Positions 32,301 to 42,151 of a stretch of 64,000 bases of DNA are shown piece by piece. The stretch is from Nitrososphaerota archaeon (GTDB taxonomy: Archaea > Thermoproteota > Nitrososphaeria > Nitrososphaerales > UBA183). The translations under genes were made by a program, and so were the position numbers. Within the stretch, counting starts at the first letter, position 1. Each line of letters begins with the position of its first letter. The stretch covers positions 62,001 to 126,000 of the forward strand of contig JAFMAA010000004.1 in the NCBI GenBank assembly GCA_029785235.1. Reading direction: 5' to 3'. The notes beneath the pieces are model-generated. The model searched no databases and was not told the DNA's origin. It saw nothing but the letters and a program-made list of their open reading frames with translations.

Positions 32301-33692
32301 AAGAACGCCTAGCCTCTCACTTGCATTGAGTATCCTGTCGGACCACTCATCGGGCGCGCACTCAAGATACTTCGCTATGTACTTCATTTCGAGTCTATCC
32401 TGCCTCAGCCGCATCGCAGCAGCCGCGAGGTTCGCATACACATTCGCTTTGTCGTTGCGTTCCATTCCTTCCGCCAAGCTCTCCGCTCGGTCGAAGTAGT
32501 CCGTTGCGAGCTTGGTGTAGCTGAGCATCCACTCGGCCTCTCCAAGGTTCTTCAGCGCGACCGCGAGCCTGTACTTGTTCAGCATAAGTTTGTAGGCAGC
32601 CACCGCCCGTTTCATCTCAGCTACCATCAGCTTGGGATTGTGGTTCCGCCGGTGGACCACCGCTAGGTCCTCGTGAAGGATACCTTTGGACTCCGGGGCA
32701 AGGTTCGAAAGCTGGAGGCAGCCTTTGAACAGCAAGGCCTGTATATCCTGTCTACCGTACTTCTTCAGCGCATCGTCGAGTTCAGGGTTGAGGACGACTC
32801 CCGCAGCGGCATCATCAGACCCGATCAGTTCGCTGAGCAATCTGCAGGCTTTCGTTGCATCATCGAGGTTGTACTCGAAAGGGAAGCCATCATGTATCAG
32901 GTTCTTCCGTGTCTCCCACTGCCGACCGTCGAACCATGCTATGGAAGCAATTGACAGCATGTGGTTCGCGAAGACTTGGAAGATTTCTGTTGGCTCTGAT
33001 AGCTCCTCACCAAGAACCTTCCCCGTCTGCGAGTAGTCTCCGATTTCGAGGAGCAACTCCTTACAAAGCCGCTTGAACTTGAGCCAGAACTCGATTCTCT
33101 CGGGGATAATGTCCTCTATCTTCGCGTTGAGCCATATCCATTCAATCACACGCGAATTCCCCCTCTGCCGGATTCTGTCCTTCAGCAGGGCAGTCTTCAC
33201 TTGGAGCTCGTTCGTCAGAGGCGGTTCCTCATGTGGGGAGAAGACGGATGAATACGGTTCTACGTGACCCTCGTCCTTCATTCGGCTTTGGCTTTTGAAG
33301 AAAGTGTTGGCATATCTTTCGCGGAGGAGGTTCTGCACGTTCCTCCTGGTGTATCTATTGTCTTCCTTGGATTTGGTTTCGAGTTCCCTGACGGAGACCC
33401 CTTCAGTTTTGAGCATAGAGATTAGACTCGCCCTCGTCACTGTCCTCAGTTGCCGTGCTCCATCAATGCTGTCCAGAACCTCTCTCGTCACATGACGGAA
33501 GAAGCCCAGGATGAACACCCTCTTAGACATGAACAGGTCCTCCAGCTGATATCCCGCCAGGACTTCCGGGTTGCCGTCGTTCTTCCAGAGATTCACGATT
33601 TTGTCGAAGTTTTGGGCCCCCCACCTGTCGAACGCGGCCATCACTGCTCGCCTCAGCTTTAGACGGATCTCGTCATCGGTTTCTTCTTTCAT
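32283..33692 (-). CDS. TPR-like helical-repeat protein
   Basis: 469 residues from ATG 33692 (MKEETDDEIR). The C-terminal third is made of helix pairs with TPR-like spacing (LMVAEMKRAVAAYKLMLNKYRLAVALKNLGEAEWMLSYTKLATDYFDRAESLAEG); the N-terminal part is helical with many charged residues and no known motif. Such large helical proteins often accompany nucleases in defence islands. Base composition is lower in GC than the secretion region. Function unknown. Confidence 0.75.
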   Translation of the reverse strand: MKEETDDEIRLKLRRAVMAAFDRWGAQNFDKIVNLWKNDGNPEVLAGYQLEDLFMSKRVFILGFFRHVTREVLDSIDGARQLRTVTRASLISMLKTEGVSVRELETKSKEDNRYTRRNVQNLLRERYANTFFKSQSRMKDEGHVEPYSSVFSPHEEPPLTNELQVKTALLKDRIRQRGNSRVIEWIWLNAKIEDIIPERIEFWLKFKRLCKELLLEIGDYSQTGKVLGEELSEPTEIFQVFANHMLSIASIAWFDGRQWETRKNLIHDGFPFEYNLDDATKACRLLSELIGSDDAAAGVVLNPELDDALKKYGRQDIQALLFKGCLQLSNLAPESKGILHEDLAVVHRRNHNPKLMVAEMKRAVAAYKLMLNKYRLAVALKNLGEAEWMLSYTKLATDYFDRAESLAEGMERNDKANVYANLAAAAMRLRQDRLEMKYIAKYLECAPDEWSDRILNASERLGVLSRRLL

Positions 33693-33763
33693 CTGGTTCC
33701 CACCGCAAAAAAGAAGGGGAGGGAAAAGGTTGCCCTTTTCCCGCTCTTCCACGATCCGGTTCC

Positions 33764-33907
33764 CTACTCCTCACCACGGGATGAGGCGTAGGTCTCCGTC
33801 TCGGGGTTCAGCTGCTCCGACCTGTTGTCCATCGAGTCCTTGTACTCTTGACTCGTCGGATTCAGGGCGTCGCTGCGCTGGTCGTTCGGCGTTCTTTCGT
33901 GCCCCAA
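33764..33907 (-). CDS. 47-residue protein with duplicated 'RS..LNP....Y..S' motif
   Basis: TTG 33907, with an in-frame stop three codons upstream. The chain contains two copies of one motif: RSDALNPTSQEYKDS and RSEQLNPETETYASS, joined by MDN. Small proteins built from this 'DNRS.Q.NPn...Y..SR' unit occur widely in bacteria and archaea but have no assigned function. The DNA between the TPR-like gene and the helicase gene contains nothing else coding. Confidence 0.65.
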   Translation of the reverse strand: MGHERTPNDQRSDALNPTSQEYKDSMDNRSEQLNPETETYASSRGEE

Positions 33908-34076
33908 CTTTCTTCAATGGGCGAAAGAGGTCCGATACGACAAAAGGAAATCGGAAACAAAGACCTGAAATCAGGGGATTTGCCTAGCCTGGCCTCCCCG
34001 CGAGAGAGAGCAGCACGAAGAGAGACGTTATGGAACTTTGATTACGTTATAAGCACCAACGTTCCGCCGACTGACG

Positions 34077-36803
34077 TTGCCCGAACCGGACGAGTTCGAA
34101 AGGACAGTCAGTTCGGTGCTGTCGTCAAGCGCACAAGCTCAACTCGTCATTGCCGCCGCGGGTTCTGGAAAAACGAAACTCCTTGTCGAGACTCTCAGCC
34201 GAAGAATCGAGGAGAACACCATCGACCCCTTGAGGAACAACGTCGTGGTGTTTACTTTTACGAACAACGCCGCCGATGAACTGATGGTCAGGTTATCAAG
34301 TGCCCTAGATTCGATTGGTAAGCGGGCTCTGCTCAGTCACATCTTCATTGGAACAATACATGGCTGGTGCTCTGAATTCCTACGAGAGAGTGGCCTTCTA
34401 GCTAACACGAAGGTCGTCGACGAGCTCGAGCAGGCACAGATGGTGCAACGCGTCTATTCCATTCTCAGGCTCGAACAGCTCTACAACGGACGAAATCGGT
34501 TTGATCGAATTGAACAGTTCCTTCGCGACCTGGAGTTTTTCAACAACGAGCTGCTGAATCTAAACGACAAAGTGGTTCCGGACAACGTTCGAGAAGCGAT
34601 AGATGGTTACCAGCGTTTTATTCGGACGCAGAGGCTCTTGGATTTCGGGACGCTCATCAGAGAAGCAATTGAGAGGTTCTCACGTGGCGGCAACGAAGAG
34701 AAGCCGTTCGACGTCTATGTGGATGAATATCAGGACGTCAATCCGGCCCAAGTCGAGCTTCTAAAATCGATGATGAGAGTTGATGGATCCCGTTTGACCG
34801 CCGTGGGTGACCCTCGACAGGCGATTTACCAGTGGAGAGGCGGAGACGTAAGCCGAATCATCTCCTTCTCAAGGGACTTCAAAGGCGGGAAATCCCACGA
34901 CCTTACGGTGAACCACAGGTCGCACTCCGGCGTAGTAAGCTTCGCGAACGCTGTGGCAAAGGACATGCAATTCCTCCATGGCTTCAGAGTCAAAGATATG
35001 AAAACGAGTCAGGCTAGGGCCGACCAGGCGACTTCAGTAATCGGCGATACTGAATCATTTCCAAACGAAGACGCAGTTGTTCATCTGATTCATGAGCTTG
35101 TAAGAGAAGGGGTTCGACCCGCGGACATAGCAGTTCTGATGAGGTCGGTCCTGAGCTATGGCCAGGTCCTAATGGAGGGACTAGGCGCAAAGGGAATCCC
35201 CTACTTCTCACCCAACAAGAACGCAGGCACGCGTTTCGTTGAGGAGTTCATGTTGTCCATCATCAATCTTGTTGGACTCATAGCGGACAACCCCACGCCC
35301 GTAAACCGGGCAGACGCCGATGACTTGCAGCTGCAGGTGGATGACGCCCTGGCGAAGATCTCCAGATATACAAAAGTGAAGGACACTCATCAAATCCACA
35401 TAGCGGTCAGGGCTTGGTTCGAGGAACTCACCAAGGACCCGGTCCACCCGCGGAACGAGAGGTACAACTTCCGTCAGCAGCTATTCAACTTCTGCCAGAA
35501 TCTGGGACTGAAAATCAAAGAGGAAGACGTAGAGATACAAGAGGGATTCGCGGCAATAACCCAGATTATGAGAGCAATTGAAGAGGCATATCGCCGACGA
35601 TATCTGGGCGGTTATCACGTCCGCTCCTCTCCCTTAGACGTCTTCACTCACAACATCCGCTGGCAACTGGAGAACCAGCTAGAGAGATGGTCTGAGACGG
35701 GAATGAACATCAGCAGGGCGAACGCTGTCACCGTTTCTACCATCCACGCCGCCAAAGGTCTGGAGTGGCCTGTCGTCATCGTCCCATATCTCTGGAACAG
35801 ACGATTCCCCCTTGCCACCACCGGTCATGAAACCTCTTTTCCCGATAGTGTCGCTGGGAGGTATGGAACCACGCTAGGAGATGAAAGGAGGCTTTGGTAT
35901 GTAGCGGTAACTCGCGCCCGCGACAGGTTCTATTACTTCTCAATGCCAGATGACAGGCATTCCGAGAGTCCTTTCACCTATGAGAGCGTGCTAGGCAAGG
36001 GCGGGCCGGAGATGGTCGTTGGCCGTTATGATCGGTTCCGAAGGAACCTGTCTGTCATTCAACACCACGACAGGCCTAGCTACTACAACGTGGGCGTCAC
36101 CGATTTCCTGCTGTTGCTCGAGTGCCCCTACCAGTTCTTCCTAAGGAAAGTTGTGGGAGTCGACGTGCCTGTTGGGGAGGAGTTAGGAGCAGGCAACATC
36201 GTTCACAGGGTTATTCAGAGAATAGCACAGGGAGAGAACCCCGCACACATTGACGACATTGTGAGAGAGGAGGTGTACCTACCCCTGGGCGAGATAGAAC
36301 ACGAACGTAGAATCAGGGGCTCGGTCAAGTCCAAGGTTCAGAGGTTGGTCCAGTCAGGCATCCTGGGCTCTATGGACGATGTGGAATACAAATTCAATTT
36401 CAAAGTGAGGGAAATGGTAGTCAATGGTATCGTGGACGCGGCAAGGATGAAAGGGAAAGCATTGGAGCTGATTGATTGGAAGTATTCCGTTCACAAGGAA
36501 TTCGAACCCAGGTATCGAAACCAGCTTGGAGTATATGCATACGGGCTCCGGTATTGCGGAACATCCGTAACAAGAGCGAGCCTGTATGACCTGAGCGTCA
36601 AAGGGACACCCGAAATCGCCGTCGACGTCTCCCAGAAGACCGTTGACAGCTTAATCAACAGGGCAGAACGAGCCTTTGGTCGTCTGGCCGGAAGTGACCC
36701 CTTTACAACTCCAAGCCCGTCCAGCTGTGCCGCCTGCGACGTCTCCCAGGTTTGTGCAGACGCTATCATCGCCAAGAAGGTCAAGAAGAGGGGCATGACT
36801 TAG
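34077..36803 (+). CDS. AddA/UvrD-like helicase with C-terminal Fe-S nuclease
   Basis: 908 residues; leaderless TTG 26 bp after GTTATAAG. SF1A helicase motifs in order: I AAGSGKTKLLVE (~26), II VDEYQDVN (~215), III AVGDPRQAIYQWRG, IV LTVNHRS, V STIHAAKGLEW, VI LWYVAVTRARDRF. The C-terminal ~220 residues are a RecB/AddB-type PD-(D/E)XK nuclease with LIDWKYS (~800) and four Cys (LLECPYQFFL, then C..C.....C near the end) placed as in AddB/Cas4 4Fe-4S clusters. It would resect or degrade DNA. It may be DNA repair or defence; linkage to the next genes favours defence. Confidence 0.92.
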   Translation: MPEPDEFERTVSSVLSSSAQAQLVIAAAGSGKTKLLVETLSRRIEENTIDPLRNNVVVFTFTNNAADELMVRLSSALDSIGKRALLSHIFIGTIHGWCSEFLRESGLLANTKVVDELEQAQMVQRVYSILRLEQLYNGRNRFDRIEQFLRDLEFFNNELLNLNDKVVPDNVREAIDGYQRFIRTQRLLDFGTLIREAIERFSRGGNEEKPFDVYVDEYQDVNPAQVELLKSMMRVDGSRLTAVGDPRQAIYQWRGGDVSRIISFSRDFKGGKSHDLTVNHRSHSGVVSFANAVAKDMQFLHGFRVKDMKTSQARADQATSVIGDTESFPNEDAVVHLIHELVREGVRPADIAVLMRSVLSYGQVLMEGLGAKGIPYFSPNKNAGTRFVEEFMLSIINLVGLIADNPTPVNRADADDLQLQVDDALAKISRYTKVKDTHQIHIAVRAWFEELTKDPVHPRNERYNFRQQLFNFCQNLGLKIKEEDVEIQEGFAAITQIMRAIEEAYRRRYLGGYHVRSSPLDVFTHNIRWQLENQLERWSETGMNISRANAVTVSTIHAAKGLEWPVVIVPYLWNRRFPLATTGHETSFPDSVAGRYGTTLGDERRLWYVAVTRARDRFYYFSMPDDRHSESPFTYESVLGKGGPEMVVGRYDRFRRNLSVIQHHDRPSYYNVGVTDFLLLLECPYQFFLRKVVGVDVPVGEELGAGNIVHRVIQRIAQGENPAHIDDIVREEVYLPLGEIEHERRIRGSVKSKVQRLVQSGILGSMDDVEYKFNFKVREMVVNGIVDAARMKGKALELIDWKYSVHKEFEPRYRNQLGVYAYGLRYCGTSVTRASLYDLSVKGTPEIAVDVSQKTVDSLINRAERAFGRLAGSDPFTTPSPSSCAACDVSQVCADAIIAKKVKKRGMT

Positions 36804-38144
36804 ATGAACCTCTCGTCTCCCGATCAGATTTGGGAGACCTCAATAGGCCCTGGAGATCTCCAGGAAGCGTTCAACTACGCCACAATAAGCCTGCCATGGA
36901 CCTTCGACAGGCTCCACTATCAGAACAAATCTCCGAAGACAGCTAACATCAGGCTGTTGCATGTTCTTGAGGGGGTCCTTAACCAAGAGATTCTACAGAG
37001 GGCGTTGAAAAAGCAGGGCTACAAGTGTGACCTTGATTGGAGCAACTACAGAGAGAGTGACATCTTCGACTTCGAAATAGATGGAAAGCGCTGCGATGTG
37101 AAGACTGGAATAATCTACTCCATCTATGACGATAAGGTAAGAAGAAAGCCCTTCTCGCCAGACCTGCTGATCAGGTACAAATCGTATTCTGGGCCTCGCT
37201 GGAGGACCTTCTTCCCAATTATGGTCCCTCTGACGCAGTTAACACCTGACAAGATGAAAGACACCTACATCTTCGGACTTGCCAAGACCGAGCCAGACTT
37301 GACGAAGAGGGTCCCCGCAGTTGGAGATCGGGGGCTTTGGTGCTCTGCCCCGTACGGAGAAGCGTTCGTGTTCTTCCAGAATACCAATCTCATCAAGGCA
37401 AGAGAAGCAGCAGGGAAGGGGTTCTACCCGATTCTGGAATACAGGCGAACCCAAGCCAAGATAGACGAAGACTCGACTGGCATTGAGGTAACGATCTTCG
37501 GCGAATGGAACAAGAAGCAGAAGAAGAGCGCCAAGGTCTATCTCGAACCAGGTCAACGGAAGACTCTCGATGAAGAGTACTCGTCGCTAAGCTGCGTCAT
37601 GGTCGACCACCCCGCGACCATGGTCGGTTCAGACGTTCTGGCGATAAAGGCGAAGAATAATTTCTCGGGTTTCGTCTCGACAACGGTAGACCCCAAGAAC
37701 ATTAACGACTCCAGATTCGCGTGGTACGTATACCCTGACGGGTTCGTGAATCTGAGGGTCCCTGACGACTACAAGGTCTACTGGCTCGGGCACATTTCGT
37801 TCAACGAGTTCGCATCGACCTTCGCCAATTACCCCTCGCAGTTCATCCCGAACGGCGCGAACATGGACGAGAACACTCCCGGGAGACTTACTCCGAAGCT
37901 GAAGGAGAAATTTATCTCCCTTGACAGGAGGAGAAAGAAGGCCATAGATGCCGGGATTAAGGTCCCATGGCCCGAGTTCTCATCACTCGTGAAGAGGAGT
38001 GTGGTTAACGCGGGGATAATGGTCTGCGCAAACAAGTTCCCCAGGCCTATTGGCGGGGCCTGCTACCAGTACCCGCCATATGCTCTGCTTGAAGGGGCAC
38101 TATACGTTCTACCGAGGGACCTTCACACGATGTCTTCATTGTGA
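36804..38144 (+). CDS. PD-(D/E)XK nuclease-like protein paired with helicase
   Basis: 446 residues; ATG directly follows the stop of the helicase gene, so they are co-translated. Residues ~60-115 contain LNQEILQRALKKQGYKC...ESDIFDFEIDGKRCDVKTG, with D-x(n)-DVKT like the PD-(D/E)XK core (E or D upstream, D, then D-x-K). The remainder has no known motif. It may be the restriction nuclease of a system with the convergent methyltransferase. Catalytic assignment is inferred from motif only. Confidence 0.7.
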   Translation: MNLSSPDQIWETSIGPGDLQEAFNYATISLPWTFDRLHYQNKSPKTANIRLLHVLEGVLNQEILQRALKKQGYKCDLDWSNYRESDIFDFEIDGKRCDVKTGIIYSIYDDKVRRKPFSPDLLIRYKSYSGPRWRTFFPIMVPLTQLTPDKMKDTYIFGLAKTEPDLTKRVPAVGDRGLWCSAPYGEAFVFFQNTNLIKAREAAGKGFYPILEYRRTQAKIDEDSTGIEVTIFGEWNKKQKKSAKVYLEPGQRKTLDEEYSSLSCVMVDHPATMVGSDVLAIKAKNNFSGFVSTTVDPKNINDSRFAWYVYPDGFVNLRVPDDYKVYWLGHISFNEFASTFANYPSQFIPNGANMDENTPGRLTPKLKEKFISLDRRRKKAIDAGIKVPWPEFSSLVKRSVVNAGIMVCANKFPRPIGGACYQYPPYALLEGALYVLPRDLHTMSSL

Positions 38145-39148
38145 CCCGACCTTTTGGTCAGGTCCTTCTTGAAAACTAAGCAGTAGTGATGGTGGACGTT
38201 CGACACATATTCGAATGGGTACCCCCATGACCCGAGCATCTTGTTGTCCTGCATCCAGAGCTTTTCCTGCTTAAGGACGTACAGATTGCTCAGCTTCCTT
38301 GCCAAGTCCCACGCCAGCGGTACCATCTCACCTTCTGGAGTGAGTATGTTCTGAGCAATCACAACGAGATATCGCTGGTCTCTGAGGACATCGAACACCT
38401 GAGCGAACAAGTCATACATGGCTGAAAGGTACGCATCGTACTTGTCTATGTTCCCGTAGTCATGTGGACTCTCGCTGTAGTAGGTGTCCAATCCTATTTC
38501 CTCCCTCTTCTTCGACTCTGACTTGACGTGCCCGCGAGATTTCTTCAACATATTCCAATATGGTGGCGACGTTATGCAGAAGTCGACCGAGTTTATTTCG
38601 CGGTCCAACAGTAACTTCTTGATATGGCGAGCGTCTCCCTCGATTACAATCTGTTTAGGATTCTTCTCGTCCGTATCAATGTGGATGGATCTATCTCTCG
38701 CAATGTCGGCCCATTTCTTCGAGAGTTCAATGCCAATTCCACGTCGATTAGTCATCTTGCAGGCCACCAGTGTGGAACCCGTGCCCAGCATGGGATCGAG
38801 AACCGTCTCCCCTTTCTTCGTGAAGAAGGAAATGAATTCGGCGATGAGCGTTTCAGGGAATTTTGCCGGGTGCAGGACCTCCTTGCTGGTCCGGGAGGGG
38901 GGGTTGTGGACGGTCCAACTTCTGGTAAATTGAACCCATTCTTTGCCTGTCAAATCGTTGAGGTCGTTCCGTGAATCGTACACTCCTCTATCTCCTTCGA
39001 AAGTGCCGAACTGACCCACCTTATCCCCGGGTTTGAGCCCCTTCTCCTTGGCTTTCACAACAGAATTCTTGGGTTTCTTGCGAGCGTCAATGGGGCTAGA
39101 AACATCGAAGGCCAAACTCGATTGGTGAGAGAATTCCCTATCCGTCAT
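38123..39148 (-). CDS. SPPY-class DNA methyltransferase
   Basis: 341 residues from ATG 39148, set by a CTTAAA box at 39191-39196. Motif I is DPMLGTGST (residues 118-126), after HPAKFPETLIAEFI; motif IV is TSPPYW (193-198). The FxGxG-type motif before SPPY gives the gamma-like order. The enzyme should methylate adenine N6 or cytosine N4 using SAM. It overlaps the 3' end of the nuclease-like gene by 22 bp convergently. Role: protection partner of the nuclease/helicase, or orphan methylase of the element. Confidence 0.9.
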   Translation of the reverse strand: MTDREFSHQSSLAFDVSSPIDARKKPKNSVVKAKEKGLKPGDKVGQFGTFEGDRGVYDSRNDLNDLTGKEWVQFTRSWTVHNPPSRTSKEVLHPAKFPETLIAEFISFFTKKGETVLDPMLGTGSTLVACKMTNRRGIGIELSKKWADIARDRSIHIDTDEKNPKQIVIEGDARHIKKLLLDREINSVDFCITSPPYWNMLKKSRGHVKSESKKREEIGLDTYYSESPHDYGNIDKYDAYLSAMYDLFAQVFDVLRDQRYLVVIAQNILTPEGEMVPLAWDLARKLSNLYVLKQEKLWMQDNKMLGSWGYPFEYVSNVHHHYCLVFKKDLTKRSGHNEDIV

Positions 39149-39243
39149 GGTTTCTTCCTTGTCCAACCATACAAGCATCGTAAGGAGTCTTTTAAGCTCC
39201 CACGTTTGCCCCAACAGCGGTTCCACGAGTTAGCTATGCTAGA

Positions 39244-39900
39244 GTGTTCGGAAGTGCCGTCCACCCGCTGCTCGATGAGGAAGAACCACTATTGAGTCTC
39301 AACAGGTTCATCCAGGTAGAAGTCCCAGCTGAACAGGTAGCAATCTTCCGTGCCAAATCGAAGGAGAAGATCAAAGCTGAAGGCGGCTGGCCTGGGAGAA
39401 ACGCTGAGCTGAAAGCGCACAATTTTGTGATGGCTTGGACCTCCGAATACTCTTGGAGGAGCCTGCTGGATGAAAGGGGCATCAGGCGAGAATGGGCAAG
39501 CACATACGTCGGTGCGGTAGAAGGTGCACCCCTCGACTTCAAACTATGGTTCCAAGGGCAAATGAAAACCATCGGACTGCGAAGCAGGACAATGGCAGAC
39601 TTGAGCAAGTACCTTGAGGTGCCGTATCCTGATGACAGGGTCAGGACTAAGCAATGGGAGCGGGTTGAGGATTATACGATTGCCGCAAGCCTAACTTTCA
39701 ACGACCCTGGATCGGCGACATCGCGGCTGTATGGGGCAATTGAAAAAGAGCGATTCATCCCTATCTTGGAGAAGAACTACGTCTGGCGGTCAAGGAATCA
39801 ACAGGAGCTCTTTAGGCCCGTGTCTTTGAGTTATTTCGATTTCGAGTTGATGAACAAATTGCTTACTACTGCAGACCGGAAAGAGACAGCTTCTCTCTAA
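39244..39900 (+). CDS. Unknown protein of defence-like island
   Basis: 218 residues from a GTG, divergent from the methyltransferase. Mixed alpha/beta composition (LLSLNRFIQVEVPAEQVAIFRAKSKEKI; AHNFVMAWTSEYSWRSLLDERG) without membrane helix or recognisable catalytic motif. Position beside the methyltransferase suggests a restriction or specificity role, but nothing in the sequence proves it. Confidence 0.7.
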   Translation: MFGSAVHPLLDEEEPLLSLNRFIQVEVPAEQVAIFRAKSKEKIKAEGGWPGRNAELKAHNFVMAWTSEYSWRSLLDERGIRREWASTYVGAVEGAPLDFKLWFQGQMKTIGLRSRTMADLSKYLEVPYPDDRVRTKQWERVEDYTIAASLTFNDPGSATSRLYGAIEKERFIPILEKNYVWRSRNQQELFRPVSLSYFDFELMNKLLTTADRKETASL

Positions 39901-40030
39901 TTGAAGAGATGGTTCCGCCCCCAGACTAGAGTGTTGGACGCGATGGAGACAACTTGCTACGCGTTTTGTCTAATGACCCACACTTGTGGGCTTCGTAGCG
40001 TTTAATGACGTCTTTCTACTTGGCGCGAGC

Positions 40031-40978
40031 ATGGTCGCCAAGAAGGGAAGGCCGCCTATGGATGACAGGGCTTGGGTGATCAAGCATCTCAAACCTCTGA
40101 TGGACGAAGGCAAGTCGATGCAATCCAAGTCTGCTTCATTGGGGGCGAAACTGCCCACATACGACAAAGGCTACTGGACCGGACTGAAGTTGATGCTTCT
40201 CAAGTACTATGTGAGGCCCTATCTAGAAATCCTGGTCCGACAAGGGAAACGAGTCGCGTACGTCGACCTGTTTGCGGGTCCAGGGCTAGACCTTATCGGC
40301 AATAGGAAAGTTCCCGTTCTAGGATCTCCGATGATACCCCTAATTATCAAGGACACCCCGTTCAGATTTTCCCAATTCCTGTTCTCCGACACTGACTCCG
40401 GCACATTTGGTGCGCTTCAGCAGAGAGTGAACATGGTCGGAGAACTCGATGGAACATGCAGGGTTCTGAACGAGGACGCTAACGCCGTCGTAGGAAAGCT
40501 CCCTGGGCTTCTTTCAGAATCAGACCACGCGCTAGTCTTTCTGGACCCCGAAGGAATGGAATTCGCATGGGATTCTGTGCGGGATCTGGTGAACAACGTC
40601 GAGTGTGACCTTGTTATCAACTTCCCCTCTGCAGGCCTCAATCGGAACCTTCAGTATCGAGAGGCCGAGCCGACGGTGAGGAGATTCCTTGGATTAGGTC
40701 CACTGGAACAGATACCTGAGGGCGCGAATGAAGCCTGGGCGATTGACCGTTACAGGAAGAACTTGGCTTCTATTGGCAAAGACATCTCGATGGAGATTAG
40801 GGTAAACAGCGGCCTTTCCTACCATTATCACCTAATCCCGGCTGTAAGAAAGACCGGGGGCGGCTCTCCCTGGTTCAGACCTATCTTCCAGCCGGCGAAA
40901 GAGAGAATCGAAAGAATGTCTGGAAAGGTCTTGGGGCTCATTGCTGAGCAGATAGAAGGTGAACAGGGGACTCTCTAG
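40031..40978 (+). CDS. tcmP: Three-Cys-motif partner protein TcmP (copy 1)
   Basis: 315 residues from ATG 40031 (GTTTAAT ~27 bp upstream). VAYVDLFAGPGLDLIGN (motif-I-like, nucleotide/SAM-binding), LVFLDPEGMEFAW (motif-IV-like) and the GSP segment after it are hallmarks of TcmP, a Rossmann-fold family usually found next to a protein with a CxxxCxxC radical-SAM-like motif. Here the partner gene overlaps it tail-to-tail by 4 bp. Likely a methyltransferase-like enzyme acting on a nucleic acid or on the partner's product; unproven. Confidence 0.82.
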   Translation: MVAKKGRPPMDDRAWVIKHLKPLMDEGKSMQSKSASLGAKLPTYDKGYWTGLKLMLLKYYVRPYLEILVRQGKRVAYVDLFAGPGLDLIGNRKVPVLGSPMIPLIIKDTPFRFSQFLFSDTDSGTFGALQQRVNMVGELDGTCRVLNEDANAVVGKLPGLLSESDHALVFLDPEGMEFAWDSVRDLVNNVECDLVINFPSAGLNRNLQYREAEPTVRRFLGLGPLEQIPEGANEAWAIDRYRKNLASIGKDISMEIRVNSGLSYHYHLIPAVRKTGGGSPWFRPIFQPAKERIERMSGKVLGLIAEQIEGEQGTL

Positions 40979-42084
40979 GAATTGAAGGCGTTCTTTCCAT
41001 AGCAGTTGCAGGTTGACGGAGTATACTTCAGGCCTAGTTTCTCCCACATGTCAACCGTCTCTTTGCACATCGAAATCTTTGACTTGTCGAAGCCCAACGC
41101 AGAGAGCTTGTCATAGAAGAAGCTGTAAATCTCGTACCTCTGGTCAAGCCCGAGTTTCTTCCCCCATCCCGAGTCTTCCTTGAAGAAGTCGGTCCAGTTC
41201 ATATTGATTCCTGCTTCCTGCGCATATTTGATGGTCTTCCACAACCCCCTTGGCGTCCCCAAGATGATACGCGAGGGGGTCACCCGTTCAATCAATCGAT
41301 AGATGATGTCCTGGTAGTGCAATTTCCAGTCCTCGATAGGGAAGATGGGATCGAACCTAATTCTCACGTCATAACCAGCTTCTTGGACCATTCTTGCAGC
41401 CTCAATGCGTTTCTCCGGAGGCGCGGCAGCTCGTTCCCATTTCTTGGCGACTTCAATGGCATTGACACTCCATGCGCAGATGATATTCCGACGAGGCCTA
41501 TCTACGAGGAACTTGACGTTCTTCGGGCCAAATTTGCTCAGCGTGGAGAGCTTGTGCGTGCTTTGGTGGTCGAACTTATCCGCGATTTGACTCATAATTG
41601 CGGGGTTCATGAGTGAATCAGACAACTCACCGCTGTTGAAAATGCTTGGGACTCGAATCTTTGCGAAGGCCTGATTTAGAGCCGAGTTCAAATGCTCGAA
41701 TTTCACAAATCTGGGCTTCATTTTCCCACGCATTGTTCCCCTGAGGTAGCAGTAGTTGCAATCCAAGGGGCAACCAAAAGCCCATCGAAGTTCCCAGAAC
41801 GGGCCACAAGCGATGTCCTCCGGTGTCTTGTGAAAGAGACTAACTAATCCACCACCATAGGAAGTGTCAGCTGGGCCGGGCCTGGTTTCAGAGGCTGTTT
41901 CTGGATGGACGACCGAAGTAACTGCTTCTGGCCTGACGAATTCACCTAGCTGTCTGCTTCCCAGGCTTCGCTTTGCGCGTCTCTCTGTTCTTATTGTCCG
42001 CCACGCCTTGAACGCAGCGTCCTTGAACTTCTTTCTTTCATTTCTGTCGTGCTCAGACAGTTCTTCGTCCAATGGTGGGTTCAA
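40975..42084 (-). CDS. SplB-like radical SAM protein (copy 1)
   Basis: 369 residues. The N-terminal ~75 residues are a charged extension. The radical SAM cluster motif is C105-x3-C109-x2-C112 (FGCPLDCNYCYLRG), followed by LSDSLM, LSTLSKFGPKNVKFLVD, CAWSVNA and IILGTPRGL. A second Cys group (SMCKETVDMWEKLGLK...CNCYG) closes the protein. The layout is that of the spore-photoproduct-lyase/SplB family (COG1533) and of the 'three-Cys-motif' partners of TcmP. It may repair or modify nucleic acid by radical chemistry; substrate unknown. Confidence 0.85.
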   Translation of the reverse strand: MNPPLDEELSEHDRNERKKFKDAAFKAWRTIRTERRAKRSLGSRQLGEFVRPEAVTSVVHPETASETRPGPADTSYGGGLVSLFHKTPEDIACGPFWELRWAFGCPLDCNYCYLRGTMRGKMKPRFVKFEHLNSALNQAFAKIRVPSIFNSGELSDSLMNPAIMSQIADKFDHQSTHKLSTLSKFGPKNVKFLVDRPRRNIICAWSVNAIEVAKKWERAAAPPEKRIEAARMVQEAGYDVRIRFDPIFPIEDWKLHYQDIIYRLIERVTPSRIILGTPRGLWKTIKYAQEAGINMNWTDFFKEDSGWGKKLGLDQRYEIYSFFYDKLSALGFDKSKISMCKETVDMWEKLGLKYTPSTCNCYGKNAFNS

Positions 42085-42151
42085 AGTCGTCCGCTACCCC
42101 AAAAACATTGGGATTCGGGCTGGACGCGCGGATGGCCTCTCCTTTCATTCA

